NCBI GenBank assembly: GCA_013287235.1
Contig: JABDEF010000030.1
Location: forward strand, 1 to 14,817
DNA: 14,817 bases
Direction of reading: 5' to 3'
Source of the DNA: Gammaproteobacteria bacterium
Lineage (GTDB): Bacteria; Pseudomonadota; Gammaproteobacteria; DSM-16500
A program made the position numbers and the translations under genes. The notes under the pieces were generated by a model. The model had not been told where the DNA came from, did not search any database, and worked only from the letters and a program-made list of their open reading frames with translations. Each line of letters starts with the position of its first letter. The first letter of the stretch is position 1. Positions 1 through 6,994 of the stretch are shown piece by piece.

Positions 1-36
1 AGATACCATTTTTTTAAGATCATATTCCGGCTTCAT
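1..36 (-). CDS. Probable antitoxin, N-terminal fragment (BrnA/CopG-like)
   Basis: Twelve codons are visible before the window ends, reading MKPEYDLKKMVS. The ATG follows the udg stop codon by 2 bp, and an AGGAG ribosome binding site lies about 10 bases upstream, inside the last udg codons, so the gene is probably co-transcribed with udg. From memory, an opening of the form MKPEYD-x-x-K-M is common in small BrnA/CopG-like antitoxins, which bind their own promoter and neutralise a RelE/BrnT-type toxin. With so few residues this is only a suggestion; the start and the operon arrangement are better supported than the function. Confidence 0.4.
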   Translation of the reverse strand, partial: MKPEYDLKKMVS

Positions 37-38
37 AG

Positions 39-689
39 TCACATTTCTCCTGATTCGTTTAACTTCGACATCACCAAGCGTAAATCCTGATACGCTTTTC
101 CTTTATCTTTCGGTGTTCGTAATAAATAGGCGGGATGATAGGTGACGATCAAAGGTGTTTGTCGCATACCGAATGTGTGGATTTTCCCACGAATTTGATT
201 CAAAGATAATTTGGAATCTAATAAATAATGCGCTGCAATACGGCCGAGGGCCAATAATAATTTCGGTTGAATGAGTGCAATTTGTTTTTCTAAAAAGGGT
301 GTGCATTGTGCCACTTCGGATGCATTTGGGTCACGATTATGGGGCGGGCGACACTTTAAAATATTTGCGATAAATACGTCTTTTCGTTCGAGGCCGATGG
401 CTTGTAACATTTGATTTAACAAAAGTCCTGCGCGCCCGACAAAAGGTTCGCCTTTTTGATCTTCGTAAAATCCGGGTGCTTCGCCAATTAATAAAAGTTT
501 TGCCTGGGGATTTCCAACACCAAAAACCGTTTGTGTACGGGTTTTGTGTAAATTGCAGGCTTTGCATTGTGCAACCGCTGTGCGTAACGTATCCCAATTA
601 AAACAAGGCGCGTTTTTTTCGGAAGGTGATTTTAATTGCCAGGGTGTAATTCCCATGGCTTGGAGATAGTCGAATTGATTGAGTTCCAT
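39..689 (-). CDS. udg: Uracil-DNA glycosylase, family 4 (Fe-S type)
   Basis: Removes uracil from DNA arising by cytosine deamination or dUMP misincorporation, the first step of base excision repair in the cytoplasm. The 216-aa protein has the family 4 layout: iron-sulfur cysteines at about C42, C45 (CKAC), C113 (KCRPP) and C129, motif A GEAPG at residues 69-73 followed by GEPFVGRAG, and motif B HPAYLLR at 185-191. These four cysteines are the 4Fe-4S ligands in characterised members. I chose the ATG at 689; a GTG at 698 in the same frame would add three residues, and neither has a clear ribosome binding site. The length is normal for the family. The gene is followed after 2 bp by a probable antitoxin gene. 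Confidence 0.93.
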   Translation of the reverse strand: MELNQFDYLQAMGITPWQLKSPSEKNAPCFNWDTLRTAVAQCKACNLHKTRTQTVFGVGNPQAKLLLIGEAPGFYEDQKGEPFVGRAGLLLNQMLQAIGLERKDVFIANILKCRPPHNRDPNASEVAQCTPFLEKQIALIQPKLLLALGRIAAHYLLDSKLSLNQIRGKIHTFGMRQTPLIVTYHPAYLLRTPKDKGKAYQDLRLVMSKLNESGEM

Positions 690-743
690 AAAAATCACAT
701 TAAAGTTTAATTAATTATGCGTAAAACAAAATAACATATTTTC

Positions 744-773
744 TTAAACTTTTCGATACGGATAATATTTGGG
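744..773. repeat. Detached copy of the maeA 3' end (left direct repeat)
   Basis: This 30-bp stretch matches 1465-1494, the last ten codons of malic enzyme, at 26 of 30 positions without gaps. Read on the minus strand it encodes PKYYPYRKV and then TAA, against PKYYPYRKI and then TAG in the intact gene. Three of the four differences are synonymous (CCC/CCA, AAA/AAG, TAA/TAG) and one is a conservative Val/Ile change. Similarity stops just before the Pro codon. It lies 11 bp from the -35 box of the toxin-antitoxin promoter, so the two copies bracket the toxin-antitoxin pair. Confidence 0.8.
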
Positions 774-784
774 GCTGGCCTTCC

Positions 785-813
785 TTGACATAAGACTTAA
801 TTTAGACTATATT
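785..813 (+). promoter_or_regulatory. Sigma70 promoter of the toxin-antitoxin operon
   Basis: A consensus TTGACA -35 box (785-790) is separated by 17 bp from a TATATT -10 box (808-813). Transcription would start near 820, about 20 bases before the antitoxin ATG. Two TTTAGA direct repeats, at 801-806 and 812-817, flank and overlap the -10 box and could be the autoregulatory operator usual for Phd/YefM antitoxins; that role is inferred. A GAGG ribosome binding site (831-834) sits 6 bases before the start. Confidence 0.75.
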
Positions 814-840
814 TAGATCTACTATATAAAGAGGTGTTTT

Positions 841-1113
841 ATGAAATTATCAAAACAAATTAAGCCTATTAGTTATTTAAAAGCACATGCTGCAGAAGTG
901 ATTCGACAATTGCGTGAGCAAAAAATACCTTTGATTATTACACAAAATGGTGAAGCAACCGTTGTTATTCAAGATATTGAAAGCTATGAACAAATGCAGG
1001 AAACAATTGCTTTACTTAAAATAATAGCTTTGGGTAATCGTCAAATCGAAGCAGGGAAAGTACGTGAGGCAAGCGAGGTCATCAATCAGTTACGTAAAAA
1101 CTATCGAGAATAA
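841..1113 (+). CDS. Type II antitoxin, Phd/YefM family
   Basis: A 90-aa protein with the Phd/YefM layout. The N-terminal DNA-binding part contains ISYLKAHAAEVIRQLRE, followed by the PLIITQNGEATVVIQDIESYEQ segment that is a hallmark of this family. The C-terminal part (about residues 55-90) is helical and charged and would wrap around and block the toxin. In this family the antitoxin represses its own operon, alone and more strongly as a complex with the toxin. The start has a good GAGG site at 6-base spacing and a strong promoter just upstream. The toxin gene starts 4 bp after this stop codon. Both genes lie between two copies of the maeA 3' end. Confidence 0.92.
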   Translation: MKLSKQIKPISYLKAHAAEVIRQLREQKIPLIITQNGEATVVIQDIESYEQMQETIALLKIIALGNRQIEAGKVREASEVINQLRKNYRE

Positions 1114-1117
1114 TATA

Positions 1118-1438
1118 ATGTATGAAGTTTTATTAACGGATGATGCTGTGAGTGTAGAAGACCTCTATACTTATATACGTTTACATGATTCTCATGAAAA
1201 AGCTGAAGAATTGTTGACTAAATTAGAGCGTTCATTCCAGACATTATCCCAGCTACCAGAAAGAGGCACGTATCCTAAAGAATTACTTACTTTAGGTATA
1301 AAAAATTACCGTCAAATATTTTACAAACCATACCGCATCATATATAGCACAACAGCTAAAATAGTACACATTTATCTTATTGCTGACGGCAGACAAGATA
1401 TGCAAACGTTACTGCAGAATCGTCTGTTATTGGTTTAA
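1118..1438 (+). CDS. Type II toxin, RelE/ParE family
   Basis: A 106-aa protein of the RelE/ParE fold. Diagnostic stretches are LPERGTYPKELL (residues 46-57), YRQIFYKPYRIIY (64-76) and LIADGRQDMQTLLQNRLL near the C-terminus. Characterised members either cut mRNA at the ribosome (RelE) or poison DNA gyrase (ParE). The sequence resembles the subgroup annotated simply as RelE/ParE, so I cannot say which target applies. I chose ATG 1118, 4 bp after the antitoxin stop, over the in-frame GTG at 1064, which would add 18 residues overlapping the antitoxin. The local ribosome binding site (GAGA) is weak, suggesting translation coupled to the antitoxin. The gene converges on maeA, ending 26 bp from it. 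Confidence 0.92.
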   Translation: MYEVLLTDDAVSVEDLYTYIRLHDSHEKAEELLTKLERSFQTLSQLPERGTYPKELLTLGIKNYRQIFYKPYRIIYSTTAKIVHIYLIADGRQDMQTLLQNRLLLV

Positions 1439-1464
1439 TTCCCATGATGTTGAATCACAGAATT

Positions 1465-1494
1465 CTAAATTTTTCGATACGGATAATACTTTGG
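1465..1494. repeat. maeA 3' end, right copy of the direct repeat
   Basis: This is the coding 3' end of malic enzyme, ending in TAG, and the partner of 744-773 in the same orientation. An 18-bp core (1471-1488 and 750-767) is identical. The two copies are 721 bp apart and enclose the toxin-antitoxin pair. Confidence 0.8.
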
Positions 1495-3180
1495 ATTCCA
1501 AGAAACTTCATTGATTGCACGATTTAAATCAGTATTGCCATCGATTTCAGCAAGTCCTTCACGACGTGCTTCTATGGCAACTGCCAAGGCGATTTGACGG
1601 CTGACGGAATGAATTTCAGAAAGTTTGGGAAGTAATGGCGCGGTTTTATCTTTATTGGCGGGTGAGCATTGACTTAATGCATGTGTTGCCGCATTTAACA
1701 TGCCATCCGTCACATGCTTTGCTTTAACAGCAATGGTTCCAAGGCCGATTCCTGGAAAAGCAAAAGCGTTATTGCTTTGCGCAATTCGAATTTTTCTTCC
1801 CCCTACTAAGGTCACATCTGGAAAAGCAGTGCCCGTTGCAATAATTGCTCGTCCCTCCGTCCATTGTAATAAATCAGCGGGGGTTGCTTCAGATTTTATG
1901 GTCGGGTTTGATAAAGGCATGATAATAGGGTGCGATAGGTATGTTGCCATCATTTTTACAATTTCTTCTGTGAAAGCATTGTGAACGGCTGAACAACCTA
2001 TCAAAATAGTTGGTTTGACATTTTTTACCACGTCGTAAAGATCGATATATGCTGGATTTCGTTTTTCCCAATCAGCGATGCGCTTTGAAGAAACCGCAAA
2101 AGGTTTTTGAAATGGCAATAATTCGGCATTTTTTTCAACAAGTAAGCCATGTTTATCGATCAGCCATAAGCGTTGATAAGCGTCACTAGGGCTTAAGCCT
2201 GCTTCTTGCAATGTACTCACAATTTGGTCGGCAATACCGACGCCTGCAGTCCCTGCACCAAAGATCACAATACGATGATCTTTTAGGGGAATTTCACTTG
2301 CATTGATGCCTGCTAAAATGCACGCAAGTGCAACCGTGGCTGTACTTTGTATATCACCATTAATGGTGCAAATTTCATTGCGATAACGTGTTAAAATGCG
2401 CCTTGCATTTTCACGGCCAAAATCTTCCCAATGCAATAAAATATGTGGATATTTTTTTGTAATGCTTTTTACGAATTGATCGATAAAATCATCATAAATA
2501 TCCCCTGTGATTCTTTCATGACGCCAGCCAAGATACATGGGGTCTGATAATAAATTGGGATTATTAGTGCCAACATCGAGTTGAATAGGTAATACATGAT
2601 GTGGATTGACGCCTGCGCAAAGTGTATATGCCATTAATTTTGCACTGGAAATATTAATACCCCCGATGCCTTGATCCCCAATACCAAGCACGCCTTCACC
2701 ATCGGTGACGACGGTGAGATCAATTCTTTCCGGTAAACCGTGTTCGAAAATTTTAAAGATACGATCACGTTCTGGATAGCTTAAATAAAGACCACGGACT
2801 TTACGATGTTCTAAGCTGAATCGTTCTACGGCTTCCCCGACGGTTGGGGTGTAGACAATGGGTAACATTTCTTCTAAATATTGTTTCACTAAATGATAAA
2901 AAAGTGTCTCATTGTAATCATGTAAAACATTTAAATAAATATTCTTTCCCAGGTCAGTACGATGTTCATTGTATTGCGCATACATGCGAGCAACCTGCTG
3001 TTCTAAGGTTTCGACTTGGTGAGGAAGCAGCGCATTTAAATGAAAAGCTTCACGTTCTTCAAAAGTAAACGCACAGCCTTTATTCAGTTTGGGCGAGTTT
3101 AAAAGATCATAGCCAGTGAGAGATGTTTCGATATGACTTATGTTGCCGTCACTATTCCGTGTAACTTTAAATTCTAACAT
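1465..3180 (-). CDS. maeA: NAD-dependent malic enzyme (oxaloacetate-decarboxylating)
   Basis: Oxidatively decarboxylates L-malate to pyruvate and CO2, feeding pyruvate from the TCA cycle. The 571-aa length matches the large (MaeA/SfcA and eukaryotic) class. Visible elements are the substrate motif PIVYTPTVGEAVERFS (residues 107-122, with Tyr110), VTDGEGVLGIGDQGIGG (158-174), Lys181, the metal ligands in WEDFGRENARR (E252, D253) and D276 in INGDIQST, and the nucleotide-binding GAGTAGVG (308-315). A GAGGTG ribosome binding site sits 5 bases before the ATG. The last ten codons (1465-1494) are repeated at 744-773 beyond the toxin-antitoxin pair, so the present C-terminus may have been rebuilt by an insertion. 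The gene is divergent from coaD. Confidence 0.96.
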   Translation of the reverse strand: MLEFKVTRNSDGNISHIETSLTGYDLLNSPKLNKGCAFTFEEREAFHLNALLPHQVETLEQQVARMYAQYNEHRTDLGKNIYLNVLHDYNETLFYHLVKQYLEEMLPIVYTPTVGEAVERFSLEHRKVRGLYLSYPERDRIFKIFEHGLPERIDLTVVTDGEGVLGIGDQGIGGINISSAKLMAYTLCAGVNPHHVLPIQLDVGTNNPNLLSDPMYLGWRHERITGDIYDDFIDQFVKSITKKYPHILLHWEDFGRENARRILTRYRNEICTINGDIQSTATVALACILAGINASEIPLKDHRIVIFGAGTAGVGIADQIVSTLQEAGLSPSDAYQRLWLIDKHGLLVEKNAELLPFQKPFAVSSKRIADWEKRNPAYIDLYDVVKNVKPTILIGCSAVHNAFTEEIVKMMATYLSHPIIMPLSNPTIKSEATPADLLQWTEGRAIIATGTAFPDVTLVGGRKIRIAQSNNAFAFPGIGLGTIAVKAKHVTDGMLNAATHALSQCSPANKDKTAPLLPKLSEIHSVSRQIALAVAIEARREGLAEIDGNTDLNRAINEVSWNPKYYPYRKI

Positions 3181-3181
3181 A

Positions 3182-3210
3182 GTGACACCTCATTCAGATA
3201 ATCTTATTAT
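3182..3210 (+). promoter_or_regulatory. Candidate promoter of coaD-ferredoxin
   Basis: GTGACA (3182-3187) and TATTAT (3205-3210) are separated by 17 bp. Transcription would begin near 3217, about 40 bases before the coaD start. The -35 box overlaps the leader of the divergent maeA gene. Confidence 0.4.
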
Positions 3211-3235
3211 ACCTTATTCAACCTATTAACGAAAA
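3206..3235 (-). promoter_or_regulatory. Candidate promoter of maeA
   Basis: On the minus strand a perfect TATAAT -10 box lies at 3211-3206. The -35 region is weak (TTCGTT-like, near 3230). It overlaps the candidate coaD promoter, so the two divergent genes may compete for RNA polymerase. Confidence 0.35.
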
Positions 3236-3239
3236 AAGA

Positions 3240-4015
<776 letters not shown>

Positions 4016-4089
4016 ATGTAAAAATATTTTATTTTTTAGTAGTTTAAGGTAATATTCACGTTCCTCATTTTTTTAATAAGAAAAAGTAT

Positions 4090-5025
4090 ATGCAATCACA
4101 TAAAAAAGAAAATCGACCCTGGTTTGCAAATTTGCTCGGCGGCCTGACTGCTGGCGCTATAGAAGTCCCCATTTTTTACATACCAGAAGTTATTTCGCAC
4201 AGATTACAAGTCAATACGAAGGCCCTCTATCAACCTGGAATGAAGCTAGCAACATTTTCTAAAAACTTAAGCAATGCGATTTTTGATCAAAATAATCCTT
4301 CCAAAAATATTCGTGATCTCTGGTTAGGTATTTGTCCTGCATTAGGTTACAAGATACTGCAACGTGGTTATAAATTTGCTGGACAACCGATGGTAAAAAC
4401 CCAACTGGAGATGTATTTTGGCCAACACTACCAATCTTGTTTTGGCGAACGCAATGCGAAGTTAATGCTTGAAGGAACTGCGGGTATGATTATTGGCGCG
4501 GGTGAAGCACCTTTATTACTGCCTTTAGATACCATAAAAATAAGATATCAAACAAATCAAGCTTCTTTAAAAGAGGAAACGTTTTTTTCAATATTGCGTA
4601 AAGAAAAAATGAAACTCTACAATGGCTTATCTTGGACCGTGAGTCGTAATGCGATAGGATCCATGGGTTTATTCTGTACAAGTGCTGCTGTCAAAGAGTA
4701 TGTATTCGAGCCATTGACAGATAAAAACGTGAGTTATACATTTTCGCAAAAATTCTTTGCATCAAGTGTTGCATCTATCATGAGCGTAATTATCAGTAAT
4801 CCACCCGATGTGGTTAAAACACGTATACAATCAAAAAAAGGCGAATGGAAAAATAAATCAGGCATGACTATTGCGCGTGATATTGTTAAAGTCGAAGGTG
4901 TGCGAGGTTTTTTTAAAGGAACAGGCACTAAAATAGTCACAGCAGGACCTAAGGTTGCAGTTGCGATGACAATCGCAGAAACAGCCAGTGAATACATCGC
5001 AGATAAGATGACACCTAAAAAATAA
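4090..5025 (+). CDS. Mitochondrial carrier family (SLC25-like) protein, putative secreted effector
   Basis: A 311-aa protein with the three-repeat, six-helix design of eukaryotic mitochondrial carriers. Repeats 2 and 3 carry perfect signatures: PLDTIKIRYQ at residues 145-154 and PPDVVKTRIQ at 238-247. The third repeat also has the downstream FFKGTGTKI...GPKVAVAM element. Repeat 1 is degenerate (IPEVISHRLQ, 31-40): the Pro and Lys are replaced, while the acidic residue, Arg and Gln remain. The family is essentially eukaryotic. The known bacterial precedent is Legionella LncP, a Dot/Icm-secreted nucleotide carrier that inserts into host mitochondria. A similar role here is inferred and the substrate is unknown. 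There is no N-terminal signal peptide. The ribosome binding site is weak (AAGAAAAAG). It is convergent with the glutamine synthetase gene. Confidence 0.9.
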   Translation: MQSHKKENRPWFANLLGGLTAGAIEVPIFYIPEVISHRLQVNTKALYQPGMKLATFSKNLSNAIFDQNNPSKNIRDLWLGICPALGYKILQRGYKFAGQPMVKTQLEMYFGQHYQSCFGERNAKLMLEGTAGMIIGAGEAPLLLPLDTIKIRYQTNQASLKEETFFSILRKEKMKLYNGLSWTVSRNAIGSMGLFCTSAAVKEYVFEPLTDKNVSYTFSQKFFASSVASIMSVIISNPPDVVKTRIQSKKGEWKNKSGMTIARDIVKVEGVRGFFKGTGTKIVTAGPKVAVAMTIAETASEYIADKMTPKK

Positions 5026-5026
5026 A

Positions 5027-5064
5027 AAATTGCCCGCTGTCATCTGAGCGCCAGATGACAGCGG
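5027..5064 (-). terminator. Intrinsic terminator of the glutamine synthetase gene
   Basis: A perfect 13-bp stem, CCGCTGTCATCTG (5034-5046) with CAGATGACAGCGG (5052-5064), has a 5-base loop. On the minus strand it is followed within three bases by a T-rich tail (5030 downward), so it stops transcription from the glutamine synthetase gene, 9 bp after its stop codon. On the plus strand there is no T run, though the hairpin may also protect the carrier-gene mRNA end. Confidence 0.85.
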
Positions 5065-5073
5065 TGGTGTATC

Positions 5074-6792
5074 TTACGGGTTTATGTTTCTTACTTTCTT
5101 GGCTTCTTCTTCCTTAACGATGTTCATATAGACAGGTTTTTTAAAGAAATGATGTTGGCTATCCTGACTCTGATTTAAAGTGAGAGATTTAGATGCCTCT
5201 GATTGAACTTGTTCGGATTGTTTTTTTGCCAATATCCTTAATTCGATGGCCTTAAGTTCATTAGACCGACGTATCAACTCATTTCTTTTTAATTGTATTG
5301 CAACAGGCGTTTCAGATTGTTCTTTTTTCCACTTTTCATGCGTACTGCTTCGAGATATTTCACGATCAATATCTTTTTTTACTATAGTTTCAATATACGG
5401 CGCCATTACTTCATCAAAATTTTCACCAAAAGGTCCATTTTTAGCGAGTAAATATTGATGATCATTTTTTAGTGATTCCACACTTTTGCTTAATATATCT
5501 GGCCCTGTATGTAGCTCGAGAAGCGACAAATCCTGTCGTTTTTTTTCTGACATTTCATAAAAATTCTCATTGATAATTTTTGGAACTAATCCATTTTTGA
5601 TGCGCAATTCTCGCGACATTTTTCTTCCCTGCTTAATGGCATCTATCATTGCCATTTGTGCCGCAGCAAACCAGGTATGAGGGCATAGCATACTATCTGC
5701 AGCTCTAAGCTCAATCCGGGTTTTAAACTCTTCCCCTTCAGGAACCGTGACTATTCTAATCATTGCGCTTCGGTTATCACGTCCAGCAATAATGAACTTC
5801 GGTGACTCGCCCATTCCAAGCCGAGCCCCACTGATGGTGGATGGGTTAAATATAACCTGTAGCGCATTCGCATGTTTTAATAAACCCGCTATACACAAGT
5901 TAGCATCGTCAGATAATTCGTTAGTGACTGGTTTCTTTTCGTCATATGTAACAAATGCATTTCGTTCATCACTGGTATCAAATGATAAATTGGTATGCAA
6001 TCCATTACCATTAATTGATGAAGTCTTTCCTCTTTGCTTTATGGTTTCTCCATAGGCATTAAGAAGTTTTGGCTCCCAACAGACAGTGACATGATGTTTT
6101 TTAGCTAATTTTTTTAGTATTTCTCTTTGGATAATTAAGTTATCAGCGGCTCTCAATAATGTTTCGCAGTTAACACCTATCTCTTCTTGATAATTGGCCA
6201 CTTCTGAATGAAAAAACCTAGAGTCAACGCCTGCAGCTTGCAAAGCCAAAAGATATTCTTCCATGAATTTCTGATGGGGATTGTCCGATGCGGAAGAATG
6301 ATAAGCGCTATTATCCGCATTAAGGGCCAGTGGATCGACATTTTTTGGGAATACAAAAAATTCAAACTCAGGTCCGACACGCATGGCTTTTAATCCCAAA
6401 TCGGTTTGAGATTCAAGCCACTTTTCAGCAATGATGGCTTGATTGCGTGGATCCTTCGCATAAAGCGGTCCATTAGGTTCTTTAGTATTTCCCATGACGA
6501 TTAATCTTGTTGCATCCGTAGGATCGACATATATTCTTGGGCGTGGGCCTGGTACAATTTCTAAACCAGTTTTATCTATATTCTGAAATCCAGGGATAGA
6601 AGAGCCATCTAAGGTTCCTTTAATTTCGTTTGGCACGAAATCATAATTGCCATTAGGTAATTTTTTTATTTTAGTGGCGTTAAGTATCATACTATGTACT
6701 TCGCCAGTGGGATCTAAATATTGCAACTCGATCGTTTTAATGCCTAACTTTTGAATATCATCTTGAATCGTTTCCATGGTAATTTCGACCAT
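5074..6792 (-). CDS. Glutamine synthetase family protein with a C-terminal extension
   Basis: Predicted to make glutamine from glutamate, ammonia and ATP. The 572-aa protein contains a complete type I-like catalytic set: DGSSIPGF (62-69), GPEFEFF (E142, E144), E197 and E203/E204, NGNGLH (H266), NRSA (R341) and RIELR (E361, R363). Tyr412 sits where the adenylylated tyrosine lies in E. coli GlnA. The catalytic domain ends near residue 485. About 87 further charged, glutamine-rich residues follow, ending KEEEAKKVRNINP. A normal GlnA is about 470 aa. I chose ATG 6792, preceded by AAGGA at 7-8 bases, over an in-frame TTG at 6810. The extension's acidic cluster near the C-terminus resembles Dot/Icm signals, so it may be a secreted enzyme rather than the housekeeping GlnA. 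Confidence 0.88.
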   Translation of the reverse strand: MVEITMETIQDDIQKLGIKTIELQYLDPTGEVHSMILNATKIKKLPNGNYDFVPNEIKGTLDGSSIPGFQNIDKTGLEIVPGPRPRIYVDPTDATRLIVMGNTKEPNGPLYAKDPRNQAIIAEKWLESQTDLGLKAMRVGPEFEFFVFPKNVDPLALNADNSAYHSSASDNPHQKFMEEYLLALQAAGVDSRFFHSEVANYQEEIGVNCETLLRAADNLIIQREILKKLAKKHHVTVCWEPKLLNAYGETIKQRGKTSSINGNGLHTNLSFDTSDERNAFVTYDEKKPVTNELSDDANLCIAGLLKHANALQVIFNPSTISGARLGMGESPKFIIAGRDNRSAMIRIVTVPEGEEFKTRIELRAADSMLCPHTWFAAAQMAMIDAIKQGRKMSRELRIKNGLVPKIINENFYEMSEKKRQDLSLLELHTGPDILSKSVESLKNDHQYLLAKNGPFGENFDEVMAPYIETIVKKDIDREISRSSTHEKWKKEQSETPVAIQLKRNELIRRSNELKAIELRILAKKQSEQVQSEASKSLTLNQSQDSQHHFFKKPVYMNIVKEEEAKKVRNINP

Positions 6793-6994
6793 TATCCATT
6801 TCCTTGTCAATAAAGATAAAAAAAATACAGCTGTAACTGGGTAAGTATATTACCTCAAGCGTGATTAATTTCGCATTAAATTTCCAGGGTGTCAAATTAT
6901 CAAGAGATGTCTTGAAATTTAGTCTAGACTTGTCTATGTAAGCCTTGTATATTTTGCATCGCCGGACACTCATTAATATTAAGGCGGTATTCCT
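6793..6994. promoter_or_regulatory. Divergent intergenic region with two palindromes
   Basis: This 202-bp gap separates the divergent glutamine synthetase and 658-aa protein genes and must hold both promoters. It contains TCAAGA-GATG-TCTTGA (6900-6915) and the 10-bp palindrome AGTCTAGACT (6921-6930). A TATATT (6948-6953) is a possible -10 box for the plus-strand gene, with only a weak -35 box (TAGACT, 6925-6930, 17 bp away) overlapping the second palindrome. The palindromes are possible operators; I cannot assign a regulator. Confidence 0.45.

Noticed and set aside
1064..1117. Longer start for the toxin at GTG 1064
   Set aside because: It would overlap the antitoxin by 50 bp and add 18 residues not typical of the family; ATG 1118 fits the usual toxin start.
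5246..6393. Plus-strand frames opposite the glutamine synthetase gene
   Set aside because: They are antisense to conserved catalytic motifs, lack ribosome binding sites and encode no recognisable protein.
6793..6810. TTG start at 6810 for glutamine synthetase
   Set aside because: The AAGGA ribosome binding site lies inside this extension at correct distance from ATG 6792.
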